Numbered from the stretch's first letter, positions 29,065-40,169 are shown. The stretch is 64,000 nt of DNA from Paenibacillus wulumuqiensis (GCF_000971965.1 NZ_KQ040793.1:167634-231633), one strand, 5' to 3'. Notes: generated from the letters alone by a model not told the origin. Numbers and translations are program-made.

Positions 29065-30495
29065 CTAGAGCAGCGGTGACAGCATCCGGGACAGTGTCTC
29101 CATCGTTTTCTGCACCCGGGAACGGCGGATAAATTCATGATAATTGATCCGACTGCTCTCCTGCAGATCGCGGGTAAAGTCCTGCATCAGACGCTCAATC
29201 GTCTCCTGTTCAAACAAAATGGCAGACAGCTCAAAATTGCTGTAAAAGCTGCGCATATCCATATTGGCAGTACCGACCGACGCCAGCAGATCATCAATGA
29301 TCATCACTTTGGCATGAACGAACCCTTTTTCATACTGGTGAATCCGTACGCCAACCCTCATCAGTTCCTCGATATAAGAAAGCGATGCATACTGCACAAT
29401 CTGGGAGTCGGATATTTTGGGAATAATAATATCCACCTGCACCCCGCTCACCGCTGCCGTCTTGATCGCGGCATAAATACTCTGATCGGGGATAAAATAT
29501 GGCGTAGTAATGCAGATTCGCCGCTTGGCAACAGCCAGTGCACTGAAGCACATTTCCTGAATCGCATTCCAGTTGCGATCCGGTCCACTCGCCACGATCA
29601 GCGCCCGTTCACGCCCGACACACTGATGCTCCGGGAAATAAACCGGATCGGTGATTCGCTGACCGGAAGCAAATTCCCAGTCCTCCAGAAATACAATCTG
29701 CAAAAAGTATACCGTATCTCCGCGGACTTCCAGATGCGTATCCCGCCAGTACCCCAGATTCGGGTCCAGTCCCAGATAATCATCCCCGATATTCAGCCCG
29801 CCGATAAAACCGACTTCCCCGTCGATCACCAGAATTTTGCGGTGATTGCGGTAATTGACTTCACGCTGGATAAAAGAGGTGAATGGCGGCAGGAAAAAGT
29901 AGAATTCCACACCTGCAGCCTTGAGCTTTTTCACAAAGGTATGTTTGAGGTGATAGCTGCCCAGTCCGTCGCACATCATGCGTACTTTGACACCGGACTG
30001 CGCTTTGCGAATAAGGATTTCGGTGAACTCCCGGCCAATCATATCATCCCGGAAAATGTAAAACTGAATGTGGATATGATGCTGAGCCTGCTCCAGTGCC
30101 TGCAGCATCGCTGTAAAGGTCGCCTTCCCATCGGTCAGCACGTCAATCTGGCTGCACGAGGTAATCGGGTTCTCGGTCAGATGGGACAGCAGCGAGAACA
30201 GACGGCCCTGGGCCAGAAATTCCTCATTGCCCATATCTTTGACTGAGCGAATCACCGCGGCCTGCTTCCAAAGCCTGCTGCGCACCTCGCGGAAAATAAT
30301 CGTTCCTTTTTTGCGAATCGTTCTGCGGCTGCGGTAATTGCGTGCCACAAAGTAATACACCACAAACCCGATAAAGGGAACACAAAAAGAAATAAACATC
30401 CAGGCGACCGCTTTGGTCGGCGAACGGAATTCCAATACCAGAATCGTACCGATCTGGGAAATAAAAATAATGCACAAAATAAACAACCAGACCAT
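29065..30495 (-). CDS. cls: cardiolipin synthase (phospholipase D family)
   Basis: A 476-residue membrane enzyme that joins two phosphatidylglycerols to cardiolipin. Two N-terminal helices (about 1-55) anchor it. It has two HKD motifs: HRKILVIDGEVGFIGGLN and HAKVMIIDDLLASVGTANMD. Length and layout match bacterial ClsA-type synthases. AAAGGAAG precedes the ATG at 30495. It is a separate unit upstream of the t6A operon on the same strand. Confidence 0.95.
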   Translation of the reverse strand: MVWLFILCIIFISQIGTILVLEFRSPTKAVAWMFISFCVPFIGFVVYYFVARNYRSRRTIRKKGTIIFREVRSRLWKQAAVIRSVKDMGNEEFLAQGRLFSLLSHLTENPITSCSQIDVLTDGKATFTAMLQALEQAQHHIHIQFYIFRDDMIGREFTEILIRKAQSGVKVRMMCDGLGSYHLKHTFVKKLKAAGVEFYFFLPPFTSFIQREVNYRNHRKILVIDGEVGFIGGLNIGDDYLGLDPNLGYWRDTHLEVRGDTVYFLQIVFLEDWEFASGQRITDPVYFPEHQCVGRERALIVASGPDRNWNAIQEMCFSALAVAKRRICITTPYFIPDQSIYAAIKTAAVSGVQVDIIIPKISDSQIVQYASLSYIEELMRVGVRIHQYEKGFVHAKVMIIDDLLASVGTANMDMRSFYSNFELSAILFEQETIERLMQDFTRDLQESSRINYHEFIRRSRVQKTMETLSRMLSPLL

Positions 30496-30816
30496 GCTGT
30501 GCTTCCTTTCCGGCTAAATAAAAATAGTATACAAATCGTATCATATCAAATGCTGTACTTATTTAGCGACAATTGTACTGTTATTCATATAACCACAGCA
30601 TAACCGAACTGATTCAATCCGTACCCTTGTAAAATATTCCATATGGTATGTCCGATGATTTGGAGCAGGGCAGGAAAGGATATATTCGCAGAAGTACAGC
30701 GCATAACCTCTTGCAATCACAGGAAAAACGCCCTTCCTGCCGAAAGGACGCCTTGTACAAGGATGTATGCTTATCGCTATCATTATAGAATTTAGTTTGA
30801 GTCTAGACGGCCGCCA
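30496..30816. other. intergenic region between cls and ABC exporter genes
   Basis: About 320 bases without a supportable gene. It holds the terminator of the ABC permease gene (30729-30750) and should hold the cls promoter; I see no outstanding promoter match. Confidence 0.5.
30729..30750 (-). terminator. intrinsic terminator after the ABC-2 permease gene
   Basis: On the minus strand CGTCCTTTC, GGCA and GGAAGGGCG form a 9-base stem (two G-T wobble pairs), followed by five T. Confidence 0.75.
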
Positions 30817-31593
30817 TTATGCCCGCACATCACGCTTCGTAAATGACCACCAGGCGATCAACACAAAGACCACAAAGTAGACAGCCAGCACCAGCAGCGA
30901 CCAGCCAAGTGAAGTAACTCCAAACATTCCATTTGGATCTTTCATATACTGGGTCAGATCCAGATTGGCTGGCAGGAATACTTTGACAAACCAGTAATCC
31001 TTGGGCTGCAGAAAAGCCTGAAGCAGCGGCGTAATAATGTTCCCTGCAAAATACAGCAGAATCGCCAACGTAATCGCCAGTGCCGTCGAACGGAACAGCG
31101 CAGACAGCATAAATGCAAAAGCAGCCAGCATCAGCGCGCGGATATAATTGTACAGCACAAGCAGAAACAGATTGCTTTCCCCTTCTCCAAACAGACTGGA
31201 TGAAGACGACGGGAACAGAATATACCCCATCACTGTTACCACGAGCAGAAACAGCAGCGTCAGCACCAGTGTAAACAAAGCCACCGACAGGAACTTGGAA
31301 GCGAGAATCTTCCAGCGCTGCCATGGACGAATCAGCAGCAGCTTGATCGTTCCGGTCGCAAACTCACCGGCAACCGAGTCCGAAGCGATAATGAGCGAAA
31401 ACAGAATAACCAGAAAATACATCGCAAACGATTGCTCAATTGCCTGCTGAGCGCCAAACGGGAAGTCACCCAGATTCATCAGCACCAACATTAGCGGCGA
31501 GAAGACTACCAGGAAAATAAGCAAAATCCATGTGGATACCCGCAGATAGATCTTCAGCGTCTCATTCCAGATCAATTGCATAAAATCAGTCAT
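30817..31593 (-). CDS. ABC-2 type transporter permease
   Basis: A 258-residue membrane protein with six hydrophobic segments, the first at about 20-40 (TWILLIFLVVFSPLMLVLMN). It shows DSVAGEFATGTIKLLLIRPWQRWKILASKF, which is the cytoplasmic loop typical of ABC-2 exporters of the NatB/BcrB kind. Its start overlaps the end of the ATPase gene by 8 bases. The pair probably exports a drug, peptide or lipid-like substrate, which sequence alone does not show. Confidence 0.88.
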   Translation of the reverse strand: MTDFMQLIWNETLKIYLRVSTWILLIFLVVFSPLMLVLMNLGDFPFGAQQAIEQSFAMYFLVILFSLIIASDSVAGEFATGTIKLLLIRPWQRWKILASKFLSVALFTLVLTLLFLLVVTVMGYILFPSSSSSLFGEGESNLFLLVLYNYIRALMLAAFAFMLSALFRSTALAITLAILLYFAGNIITPLLQAFLQPKDYWFVKVFLPANLDLTQYMKDPNGMFGVTSLGWSLLVLAVYFVVFVLIAWWSFTKRDVRA

Positions 31594-32644
31594 GACGCTC
31601 CCCCTCTCTCGTCATCGCAAGGAACTGGTCTTCCAGCGTCTCCCGGATCGGCGTAATGCTGTAGACAGCAATGCCGTTTTGTACCAGCAGCGCATTCAAC
31701 CGGGCGATCTCTTGACGGTCTGCAGCAATACTCCAGCTGCTGCCGCTCACCTGTCCGCCTCCGCCGATCCGTGCAGCCAGCTCCGGCTGATCGGTCTCAA
31801 ACCGAACCATCATCTTGGCTGAAGCCGAAGCGGCGGATGGATGAGAAGCATGATCCAGATGACGCACATCCACGAGACGGCCGCCATTAATGACAGCGAC
31901 GGTATCGCACATCAGCTCCATTTCGGACAGCAGATGACTGGAGACAAAGACGGTCGTGCCTTCCTCCCGGCTGAGTGCGCGTAAGTAATCGCGCAACTCA
32001 CGGATTCCCTGCGGATCCAGTCCGTTGGTCGGTTCATCGAGTACGAGCAGACGCGGACGATGCAGCAGCGCCTGTGCAACACCAAGACGCTGACGCATTC
32101 CGAGAGAATAGGTGCTGACCTTGTCATAGATCCTATTACCGAGACCGACAAACTGAACCACTTCGCTGATCCGCTGCTTGTCGACGCCCGGTGACATACG
32201 GGCATACTGCATCAGATTCTGATAGCCGCTCATGTATTTGTACATTTCCGGATTTTCTACAATGGCACCAACCTTGGCGATCGCTTCCTCAAAATGGGTA
32301 CGAATATTCTGGCCTTCGATCAGAATATCGCCCGAGGTGATCGACATCAGACCGACCAGCATGCGGATCGTGGTCGTCTTGCCTGAACCGTTGGGGCCGA
32401 GAAAACCGAATACCCGTCCTCTTGGCACATCCAGCGTCAGATTATCAATAATGGTCTTGGAGCCGATTTTCTTGGTCACTCCGCGGAACTGCACGACCGG
32501 CAGATCGCTGCCTGCCGGCAGTACGGCATCCAGCCGGGTATTATCGCTGGCTGGCATTGCCGGGGACGAAGGCGATTGCGAAGGCGTCGCTGATCCCGGA
32601 GATGTCGGTGTACCGGATGGATCATTTGTTGAGAGCTTATCCAT
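31586..32644 (-). CDS. ABC transporter ATP-binding protein
   Basis: A 352-residue ATPase. A Ser/Pro-rich N-terminal extension of about 40 residues (SGTPTSPGSATPSQSPSSPAMP) precedes the domain, which is unusual for the family. The domain has GPNGSGKTTT, YSLGMRQRLGVAQALLHRP and LLVLDEPTNGLDPQGI, the signature of BcrA/NatA-type exporters. The ATG at 32644 was chosen because AAAGGAG lies 10 bases upstream. It pairs with the permease gene downstream. Confidence 0.9.
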   Translation of the reverse strand: MDKLSTNDPSGTPTSPGSATPSQSPSSPAMPASDNTRLDAVLPAGSDLPVVQFRGVTKKIGSKTIIDNLTLDVPRGRVFGFLGPNGSGKTTTIRMLVGLMSITSGDILIEGQNIRTHFEEAIAKVGAIVENPEMYKYMSGYQNLMQYARMSPGVDKQRISEVVQFVGLGNRIYDKVSTYSLGMRQRLGVAQALLHRPRLLVLDEPTNGLDPQGIRELRDYLRALSREEGTTVFVSSHLLSEMELMCDTVAVINGGRLVDVRHLDHASHPSAASASAKMMVRFETDQPELAARIGGGGQVSGSSWSIAADRQEIARLNALLVQNGIAVYSITPIRETLEDQFLAMTREGERHD

Positions 32645-33055
32645 AATTATGAAGCTCCTTTCTTTCGGTAGATTGGTTGATAGTAGGCTAGCTATTTCTG
32701 CCTGCTTGCTGCTTGTCGTTTTCGTTTTTCTGTTTGTTGTGTGATGCTCGTTGGCCTCTGCTATTCTGGTTCCTATGTATGGTTGCACCTGATGCACTGT
32801 TCCTGAGGACTCCGGCGTCAGGCGTTATCATTGTAACACTGCCCTGACAATAAAAAAAGAACCCGCCAACCTGCCGGAAGCATGGGACGGTCCAATCGTA
32901 AACCTGCGGCTTACAAAGACGGACCATCCGGACACTCCCGGTAGATTATACGGGTTACTTGTTAATGATAAAGGTTATATTAAACGCTGCTGTTCCACAT
33001 GCACTATTCCATAATATCAAAGATAGCCAGCAGCATCATGAGACCTGCAAGCAGA
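32645..33055. other. intergenic region between ABC ATPase and gltB ends
   Basis: About 410 bases without a supportable gene. A T-run on the minus strand (32850-32857) follows a GC-rich segment with partial symmetry, a possible gltB terminator. The ABC operon promoter should lie here; a TACAAT hexamer on the minus strand at about 32832-32837 has no matching -35. Confidence 0.4.
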
Positions 33056-36000
33056 CTACGCACCGGAACGGGCCAGTTCACGCATATTGGCTTCAAAGGC
33101 AGCGAGCAGTGCCGCTTCGCCGGTCAGACCACTTTCGTGAACTTTGCGGATTTGTTCGGTCATCCGTTTGTAGTCTTTTGGAATGACGCGAACGAAATCC
33201 TGGGATTGATGTTCCCAATCTTCCAGTACCCGTTGTCCTGCCTGGCTGCCGGTATATTGAACATGACGCTCGATCAGTGCACGCACTTCTTCGAGTTCTT
33301 CCGGTTCCTCCAGCGACTCCAGCAGGACCATCTCCAGATTGCAGCGGCCGACAAAGTCGTGACTCGGATCGAGTACATAGGCGACACCGCCGGACATACC
33401 TGCGGCAAAGTTACGGCCGGTTGTACCGAGTACAACGACACGTCCCCCGGTCATATATTCACAGCCATGATCGCCTGTGCCTTCAACAACGATATTGGCA
33501 CCGGAGTTCCGAACGGCAAACCGTTCGCCTGCAATTCCGTTAATATATGCTTCACCGCTTGTGGCTCCATACAGCGCGGTATTACCGATAATGATATTTT
33601 CTTCGGCGGCAAAGGTAGCCCGGGCATCCGGCTTCACGATGATCTTACCCCCCGATAGTCCTTTACCGACATAGTCATTACAATCTCCTTCAACCTTGAG
33701 CGTCATACCTTTCGGCACAAATGCACCAAAGCTCTGACCTGCTGAGCCTTTGAAGCTAAAGGTAATCGTATCTTCCGGCAGACCGGCTGCACCGTATTTA
33801 CGGGTCACTTCGCTGCCGAGAATGGTTCCGGTCGCCCGGTTGACGTTACAAATCGCCAGTTCCGCTTGTACACGGCTGCCATTTTCCAGCGCAGGCGCTG
33901 CCAGTGGAAGCAGCTGCTGCATATCGAGCGTCTCTTCCAGCTGGTGATTCTGCTGCTGTACGTTGAAGCGTTCGCTGCCTTCCGGAAGCTTCGGCTCATG
34001 CAGCAGGACAGACAGATCCAGTCCTTTTTTCTTCCAGTGATCTGCCGCGTTCGCTGCATCGAGACAATCCAGACGGCCTACCATCTCCTGTACGGTACGG
34101 AAACCCAGCTCAGCCATAATCTCGCGCAGATCCTCTGCGACAAACTTCATAAAGTTAACCACATGCTCCGGATCGCCGGTAAAGTTCTTGCGCAGTTCCG
34201 GATTTTGCGTCGCTACGCCGACCGGACAGGTGTCCATCTGACAGACACGCATCATGATACAGCCGAGCGTAACGAGCGGCGCAGTGGAGAATCCATACTC
34301 CTCGGCACCGAGCAATGCTGCAACAGCGAGATCGCGTCCGCTCAGCATTTTGCCATCGGTCTCCAGTACGACACGGTCGCGCAGATTGTTCATAATCAGC
34401 GTCTGCTGGGTCTCGGCCAATCCAAGCTCCCACGGCAGACCCGCATGACGGATCGAACCCTGCGGAGAAGCACCTGTACCGCCGTCATAACCGCTGACAA
34501 GGATAATATCTGCACGTCCTTTGGCAACACCGGCAGCGATTGTGCCGACACCGACTTCGGATACAAGCTTCACGTTGATGGCTGCACGAGGATTGGCATT
34601 TTTGAGATCATAGATCAGTTCGGCCAGATCCTCGATGGAATAAATGTCATGGTGCGGCGGCGGTGAGATCAGACCTACGCCCGGCGTGGAACCACGCACT
34701 TCCGCTACCCATGGATATACTTTACGGCCCGGCAGCTGTCCGCCTTCGCCCGGCTTGGCACCCTGGGCCATTTTGATTTGAATTTCATCGGCATTGACCA
34801 GATAGTTGGACGTAACGCCAAACCGTCCGGAAGCGACCTGCTTGATCGCACTGCGGCGGGAATCGCCGTTGGCATCCGGTACGAAGCGGGCAGGATCTTC
34901 GCCGCCCTCACCGGTATTGCTCTTGCCGCCGATCCGGTTCATCGCAATCGCCAGACTCTCATGCGCTTCCTTGCTGATCGAACCAAAGGACATGGCGCCA
35001 GTCTTGAAGCGCCGCATGATCGATTCGATCGGCTCTACCTCTTCGAGTGGAATCGGTGCGCCGTTTGGCTTGAACTGCAGCATGGAGCGCAGGGTCAGGC
35101 GCTGTTCGTTCTCGCCTTCCACCAGGGCAGCATACTTTTTGTACAGCTTGTAATCGCCGGTACGTACGGAATGCTGCAGCAGGTGAATCGTCTGCGGGTT
35201 GAACAGATGCTGTTCCCCGTCATTGCGCCACTGATAATCGCCGCCGGAATCCAGCACACGGTCATTGCCGTCTTTGTCCGTAAAGGCACGGGTATGCTGT
35301 GACAGAGCTTCCTGAGCTACTTCTTCCAGACCGATCCCGCCAATCCGGGAAGGCGTCCAGGTGAAGTATTGATCCACAAAGTCCTGCTTCAAACCAACCG
35401 CTTCGAAGATCTGTGCGCCGCGATAGGATTGAATCGTCGAGATGCCCATTTTGGACAGGATTTTTACGACACCCTTGGTCACAGCTTTGATATAGTTTTT
35501 AACTGCTTTCTCGTGGGAAATACCACGCAGCAGCCCCTGCTTGATCATATCCTGCATCGTTTCGAATGCCAGATACGGATTGACCGCACTGATTCCGTAG
35601 CCGAGCAGCAGTGCAAAATGATGCACATCACGCGGCTCGCCGGATTCCAGCAGCAGGCTGACCCGTGTACGTGTGCCCTGACGGATCAGATGGTGATGCA
35701 AACAGGCCACTGCCAGCAGAGCCGGAATCGCTGCATTATCCTTGTCCGTACCACGGTCGGACAGAATCAGGAAATTATGTCCTTTGGCAATAACGCGGTC
35801 TGCCGCTTCGCACAGGTTCACCAGTGCAGCACGCAGTCCTTCGGCGCCTTTGGACGCCTCAAAGAAGATTGGAATCGTCATCGCCTTGAAGCCCGGACGG
35901 CGTACATGACGTACCTTGGCAAAGTCCTCATTGGACAAAATCGGCGTATTCAAAATAATCTGACGACAGCTCTCCGGCTGCGGATCGAGCAGGTTGCGCT

Positions 36001-37657
36001 CCGGTCCAATCGCGGTGGCTGTCGAGGTCACGATCTCTTCACGAATCGCATCGATCGGCGGATTCGTAACCTGGGCAAACATTTGTTTGAAATAGTTATA
36101 CAATCGCTGCGGCTGATCCGACAGTACGGCCAGCGGTGCATCATAGCCCATCGAGCCAATCGCTTCCGCTCCAGTCGTTGCCATCGGTTCAATAACTTTG
36201 CGCAGCTCTTCAAATGTATAACCAAATGCCAATTGCAGCTGCTGTACATTGTCATGATCCGGCTGAATCGCTTCCGGTGCTTCCGGAACTTCATCCAGAT
36301 TCATGAGATGCTCTTCCAGCCACTCTGCATACGGCTGCTCGGAAGCGATCTTTTCCTTGATTTCCTCGTCGGAAATAATACGGCCTTCCTGCGTGTCGAT
36401 CAGCAGCATCCGTCCTGGACGCAGACGGTCTTTGTATAAAATGTCCTCTGCCGGTATATCCAGTACACCAACTTCAGAAGACAGAATAATCCGGTCATCC
36501 TTGGTTACATAATAACGTGCCGGGCGCAGACCGTTACGGTCAAGCATCGCACCAATCTGAATGCCATCGGTAAATGCCATAGCGGCAGGTCCGTCCCACG
36601 GCTCCATCAGACAGCTATGATACTGGTAAAACGCCTTCTTCTTCTCATCCATGGTGTCATGGTTGCTCCATGGCTCCGGTACCATCATCATCGCTACATG
36701 TGGCAGGGAACGACCGTTCAGATACAGGAACTCCAGCGTGTTATCAAACATCGCCGTATCCGAACCATCCGGGTTAATGACCGGACGGATCTTGTCGATA
36801 TCCTCACCGAACACTTCGCTCTCAAACAGCGATTGACGGGCATGCATCCAGTTCACATTACCGCGCATCGTATTGATCTCACCATTGTGGATCATAAAGC
36901 GATACGGATGGGCACGATCCCAGCTCGGGAATGTGTTGGTACTGAAACGGGAGTGAACAAGCGCCATGGCCGATTCGAACTCTTCATCACGCAGATCCAG
37001 ATAGAAATCTCCTACCTGCGCCGTCGTCAGCATTCCCTTGTAGACCACCTTGCGGCAGGACAGACTCGGAATGTAGAATGTCTCTCCGCCTGCTTCTTCC
37101 GCATAACGGATATGACGCTCGGCCAGACGGCGAATGACATACAGTTTGCGTTCAAATGCCAGTTCATCCTGACTTTGCAATGCTTCACTGCGTCCGATAA
37201 AGAACTGGCGTACGACCGGCTTGGCATCCTTGGCCGATTTGCCGAGCGTGCTGTCATCTGTCGGAACGGTACGTGCTCCAAGATACACCTGGCCTTCCTG
37301 CTCGATAATGCTTTTCAGCACAGCTTCATGACAGCTGCGCAGCTCTTCATCACGGGACAGGAACACAATCGCTACACCGTACTGACCTTTTGCGGGCAGT
37401 TCAAAACCATTGGTCTGTGCTTCCCTAACAAAAAAACGATGCGGGATCTGTACCATAATACCGGCTCCGTCACCGGAATTCGGTTCACTGCCCTGACCGC
37501 CGCGGTGCTCCATATTTTCGAGCATCGTGAGTGCCTGACTAACAATCTGGTGACTAGGTATTCCTTTGATATGCGCGGTAAATCCCATACCGCAGGCATC
37601 TTTTTCAAACTGCGGATCATATAGACCCTGCTTCGGAGGTAAACCTGTAATGTTCAT
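33056..37657 (-). CDS. gltB: glutamate synthase large subunit (NADPH-GOGAT alpha)
   Basis: A 1533-residue enzyme that makes glutamate from glutamine and 2-oxoglutarate. The N-terminal glutaminase starts after a short propeptide; Cys22 in [10 protein letters not shown] is the expected nucleophile. The FMN region includes [20 protein letters not shown] and [19 protein letters not shown]. The 3Fe-4S Cys pattern is in [15 protein letters not shown]. The C-terminal beta-helix GXXGXXXG repeats ([18 protein letters not shown]) complete it. The ATG at 37657 is preceded by AAGG; the TTG at 37666 is less likely. No gltD or gltC lies next to it in the window. Confidence 0.97.
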   Translation of the reverse strand: MNITGLPPKQGLYDPQFEKDACGMGFTAHIKGIPSHQIVSQALTMLENMEHRGGQGSEPNSGDGAGIMVQIPHRFFVREAQTNGFELPAKGQYGVAIVFLSRDEELRSCHEAVLKSIIEQEGQVYLGARTVPTDDSTLGKSAKDAKPVVRQFFIGRSEALQSQDELAFERKLYVIRRLAERHIRYAEEAGGETFYIPSLSCRKVVYKGMLTTAQVGDFYLDLRDEEFESAMALVHSRFSTNTFPSWDRAHPYRFMIHNGEINTMRGNVNWMHARQSLFESEVFGEDIDKIRPVINPDGSDTAMFDNTLEFLYLNGRSLPHVAMMMVPEPWSNHDTMDEKKKAFYQYHSCLMEPWDGPAAMAFTDGIQIGAMLDRNGLRPARYYVTKDDRIILSSEVGVLDIPAEDILYKDRLRPGRMLLIDTQEGRIISDEEIKEKIASEQPYAEWLEEHLMNLDEVPEAPEAIQPDHDNVQQLQLAFGYTFEELRKVIEPMATTGAEAIGSMGYDAPLAVLSDQPQRLYNYFKQMFAQVTNPPIDAIREEIVTSTATAIGPERNLLDPQPESCRQIILNTPILSNEDFAKVRHVRRPGFKAMTIPIFFEASKGAEGLRAALVNLCEAADRVIAKGHNFLILSDRGTDKDNAAIPALLAVACLHHHLIRQGTRTRVSLLLESGEPRDVHHFALLLGYGISAVNPYLAFETMQDMIKQGLLRGISHEKAVKNYIKAVTKGVVKILSKMGISTIQSYRGAQIFEAVGLKQDFVDQYFTWTPSRIGGIGLEEVAQEALSQHTRAFTDKDGNDRVLDSGGDYQWRNDGEQHLFNPQTIHLLQHSVRTGDYKLYKKYAALVEGENEQRLTLRSMLQFKPNGAPIPLEEVEPIESIMRRFKTGAMSFGSISKEAHESLAIAMNRIGGKSNTGEGGEDPARFVPDANGDSRRSAIKQVASGRFGVTSNYLVNADEIQIKMAQGAKPGEGGQLPGRKVYPWVAEVRGSTPGVGLISPPPHHDIYSIEDLAELIYDLKNANPRAAINVKLVSEVGVGTIAAGVAKGRADIILVSGYDGGTGASPQGSIRHAGLPWELGLAETQQTLIMNNLRDRVVLETDGKMLSGRDLAVAALLGAEEYGFSTAPLVTLGCIMMRVCQMDTCPVGVATQNPELRKNFTGDPEHVVNFMKFVAEDLREIMAELGFRTVQEMVGRLDCLDAANAADHWKKKGLDLSVLLHEPKLPEGSERFNVQQQNHQLEETLDMQQLLPLAAPALENGSRVQAELAICNVNRATGTILGSEVTRKYGAAGLPEDTITFSFKGSAGQSFGAFVPKGMTLKVEGDCNDYVGKGLSGGKIIVKPDARATFAAEENIIIGNTALYGATSGEAYINGIAGERFAVRNSGANIVVEGTGDHGCEYMTGGRVVVLGTTGRNFAAGMSGGVAYVLDPSHDFVGRCNLEMVLLESLEEPEELEEVRALIERHVQYTGSQAGQRVLEDWEHQSQDFVRVIPKDYKRMTEQIRKVHESGLTGEAALLAAFEANMRELARSGA

Positions 37658-37928
37658 AATACGCAACCTTTCTATTATGAAGTGAAATGTCAGAAGACGA
37701 GCCAGAGGACGGCCATACGAAGAAGAATGCTGCTAAAGGATAGGGTATACAAAACAGACTGCTCTCTCCATTCATTGGGATATACATCTCTGCAGATTCG
37801 AATGTAATGGAAGCAGCCTATTTGAATATAAGGTTCAGAAGAAACAGCGGAAGAATAATTATCCACTTATGGATGCAAGCGACTTACTCAGCGTATGTGA
37901 TATTGTTGTAACCTAATGGGTTTTATAC

Positions 37929-37957
37929 ATTTTAACACTGAGCTCACATCATAGCAA
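37929..37957 (-). promoter_or_regulatory. candidate sigma-A promoter for gltB
   Basis: On the minus strand TTGCTA (37957-37952), a 17-base spacer and TAAAAT (37934-37929). The AT-rich region upstream could act as an activator site. Confidence 0.35.
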
Positions 37958-38182
37958 TTCAAACTTTTTATATATCCGATAAATTATTATTTTGCGTCAA
38001 AGCATTAGTGTGATAACGCAGTACAATAAATTCTGCTGTATAATCATACATTATAGTTAATATTATATTCAGTTTAGCAGAGAGTATTGAAAGTCCGTCT
38101 TTTACAGCAGTTCTTTTGCGGTTCCCCGTCAGATTTATGATGCAGAGACAGAGGGAACTGGCTAGTTGATCCGTCAACAGAC

Positions 38183-38221
38183 AAAAACGCACAGCCCCGT
38201 TGGATAGGGCTGTGCGTTTTT
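38183..38221. terminator. bidirectional terminator after the UPF0173 gene
   Basis: AAAAACGCACAGCCC (38183-38197) and GGGCTGTGCGTTTTT (38207-38221) form a perfect 15-base stem with A and T runs on both sides. Confidence 0.92.
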
Positions 38222-38312
38222 GTATTGCCTGATGCTGCATATGGATTGATCCAGTTAATCTGTTCCTTGCTGCTGCTCTATGAATTCCAAAATCCGTTCA
38301 CCGACGGATTCA

Positions 38313-38999
38313 TCAAATGTCTACACTCTCGCCGACCTGAAGAACAGAGCCTTGCAGCCCTTTCTTTTGCAGTGCAGCGACAAAAGCATCTCCATCCTGC
38401 TCAATCGCCGGGAAGGTATTGTAATGCACAGGAATGACATGGCCTGCTTTGACCCACTCTGCAGCCAGCAGTGCATCTTCCGGACCCATCGTATAAAAGT
38501 CACCGATAGGCAGGGCAGCTGCGTCAATTTTGTTCAATTCCCCGATCAGCTTCATATCTCCGAACAGTGCTGTATCGCCTGCATGGTACAGCGTCTTGCC
38601 ACCCATCGTCAGCAGGATCCCCGCTGGTTCGCCGAGATAGACGACCTGATCGCCATCCTGGATAGAGGACGTATGGAATGCGAGTGTGAATTTGACTTTG
38701 AAGCCGTCAAACTGTTTGGCACCACCAAGGTTCATACCTACCACTTCAGGCGCTCCCTTGCCGGCTGCATACTGCGCCAGTTCAACGATTGCAATCACCG
38801 GACAATTATTATTCTGGGCAATCTCCACCGTGTCACCATAATGATCAGCGTGACCATGTGTCAAAATAACCGCATCCACCTGGATGTCTTTGAGATCAAT
38901 ATTGACTTGCGGATTGCCGGACAGGAATGGGTCGATAATAACCTTTTTGCCGCCTTCTTCGACCAGCAGACAGGATTGACCGTAATATGTGATTTTCAT
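38313..38999 (-). CDS. metal-dependent hydrolase, UPF0173 (YtkL) family
   Basis: A 228-residue metallo-beta-lactamase-fold protein. It has MKITYYGQSCLLVEEGGKKVIIDPFLSGNP, the metal motif LTHGHADHYGD, AFHTSSIQDG, YHAGDTALFGDM and HVIPVHYNTFP. The family is conserved in Firmicutes, but the substrate is not known. The ATG at 38999 was chosen because GGAGG lies 11 bases upstream; the spacing is long. It is followed by a strong terminator. Confidence 0.92.
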   Translation of the reverse strand: MKITYYGQSCLLVEEGGKKVIIDPFLSGNPQVNIDLKDIQVDAVILTHGHADHYGDTVEIAQNNNCPVIAIVELAQYAAGKGAPEVVGMNLGGAKQFDGFKVKFTLAFHTSSIQDGDQVVYLGEPAGILLTMGGKTLYHAGDTALFGDMKLIGELNKIDAAALPIGDFYTMGPEDALLAAEWVKAGHVIPVHYNTFPAIEQDGDAFVAALQKKGLQGSVLQVGESVDI

Positions 39000-39111
39000 G
39001 GATGAAGCACCTCCGGGATTGAATTGATTTTCCACCGTTTATTGTACCACCATCGATCGCAGATGTGTAACTCTGCAGGGCAGAACGGAACAAGCTCCAG
39101 GAATCGGCAGC

Positions 39112-39927
39112 TTATTTATAAAACGTATGGTGACCAATTTGCTCCACTTTGGTTCGGGTATTGGGAATATCAAAATCAGTCGCCAGGGAAAGCGACACAA
39201 AATAATACGTATTATCCGGAACTTCCTTGCGGCCTTCCAGCGCTTCATGCACTGCTTTTACCGAATCGGCGTTAGGTGTCACACGCTCGAATCTGCCGTT
39301 GGTTACCGGGGAAAATTGATATCTCTGATAGATTACATCTTTAATCGTGTCGGGGAAATTAGCGGACCGCAGCCGGTTTAAGACAACATTGGCAACTGCC
39401 ACTTTGCCTTCGTACGGTTCGCCTTCAGCTTCTGCCATAACGATACGTTCAAGCAGGAGCTGCTCTTTATCAGACAATGCGTAGGTCCAGGTAGCCTGAG
39501 ATTTGTTGCTCTGGCTAAGCAGCTTTGTCCGAGTAAAGTATAAGTGGGTTGGGGTGGAATCACTAATGGACGAACTTGCCGTCACTGCCGCCGGCATTGC
39601 TTTTGCCTTGGCTGTAGCGGTGTTCGCCTTGAGTTGTGCAGCTTTTTTCTTGTGCTGTTCCGCTTTGAGTGCTGCAGCTTCTTCTGCCTTGACCTGATAA
39701 ATCAGCTTTTGGGTATGATTATGGTTCCATGTCATAAATGCCGTGTCGGTCCTGACATTCTGGGCATGAGAAACTGAACCTGCCGGCTGCGCACCCCATG
39801 CAGGCAGCTCAGTAAAGGATTGTTGGCTCGTCATTTTGGAATCCATCCAGAAAGGGAGGGACATAACGAATATAAAAAGCACGCCGAGTAAAGGCGTAAT
39901 CCACTGATTGCGTCTAATAAAATCCAT
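39112..39927 (-). CDS. SleB/CwlJ-type cell wall hydrolase
   Basis: A 271-residue protein with one N-terminal membrane or signal helix (about 10-28, ITPLLGVLFIFVMSLPFW), an Ala/Lys-rich spacer (about 85-118) and a Hydrolase_2 domain. The domain shows LLLERIVMAEAEGEPYEGKVAVANVVLNRL, with the catalytic Glu in AEAEGEP, and FSPVTNGRFERV. This is the SleB/CwlJ lytic domain of spore-cortex and related peptidoglycan hydrolases. It lacks the N-terminal peptidoglycan-binding domain of SleB itself. GGAGGAAG precedes the start. A strong -35 with a palindrome lies about 270 bases upstream. Confidence 0.9.
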   Translation of the reverse strand: MDFIRRNQWITPLLGVLFIFVMSLPFWMDSKMTSQQSFTELPAWGAQPAGSVSHAQNVRTDTAFMTWNHNHTQKLIYQVKAEEAAALKAEQHKKKAAQLKANTATAKAKAMPAAVTASSSISDSTPTHLYFTRTKLLSQSNKSQATWTYALSDKEQLLLERIVMAEAEGEPYEGKVAVANVVLNRLRSANFPDTIKDVIYQRYQFSPVTNGRFERVTPNADSVKAVHEALEGRKEVPDNTYYFVSLSLATDFDIPNTRTKVEQIGHHTFYK

Positions 39928-40169
39928 TTTCTTCCTCCAGTACTGTTAGCATACTCCTAACCCTATGTAACCTTTTTGACCTTCCATTTGAATACACCAA
40001 CATTCAAATTTTGAATCACATTCAGTTTCACAGCGTTATTTTCTCTCCGGTGATGCGGAGCAATGCCAACTTGAATTTGAATCTCCGGATTTTCCGGAAT
40101 TCAATACTTATTTGAGCATGATGATCATGCTGTTCCCCTATAAAATGCCGCCGGATTGCAGCAGCAAGT

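Larger units (their letters stand above)
37658..38312. other. gltB control region and downstream end of the UPF0173 gene
   Basis: About 650 bases without a supportable gene. It holds a candidate gltB promoter (37929-37957), a long leader of about 260 bases, a very AT-rich stretch at 37970-38070 and the terminator at 38183-38221. I saw no convincing riboswitch or T-box fold. Confidence 0.5.

Noticed and set aside
35369-37624. Two long plus-strand frames (356 and 335 codons) antisense to gltB
   Set aside because: gltB is certain by catalytic and Fe-S motifs. The antisense frames have no recognisable domain and no ribosome-binding site.
37658-38180. Riboswitch or T-box leader before gltB
   Set aside because: The leader is long, but I saw neither a T-box motif nor an antiterminator/terminator pair. 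The AT-rich stretch does not form a convincing fold by eye.
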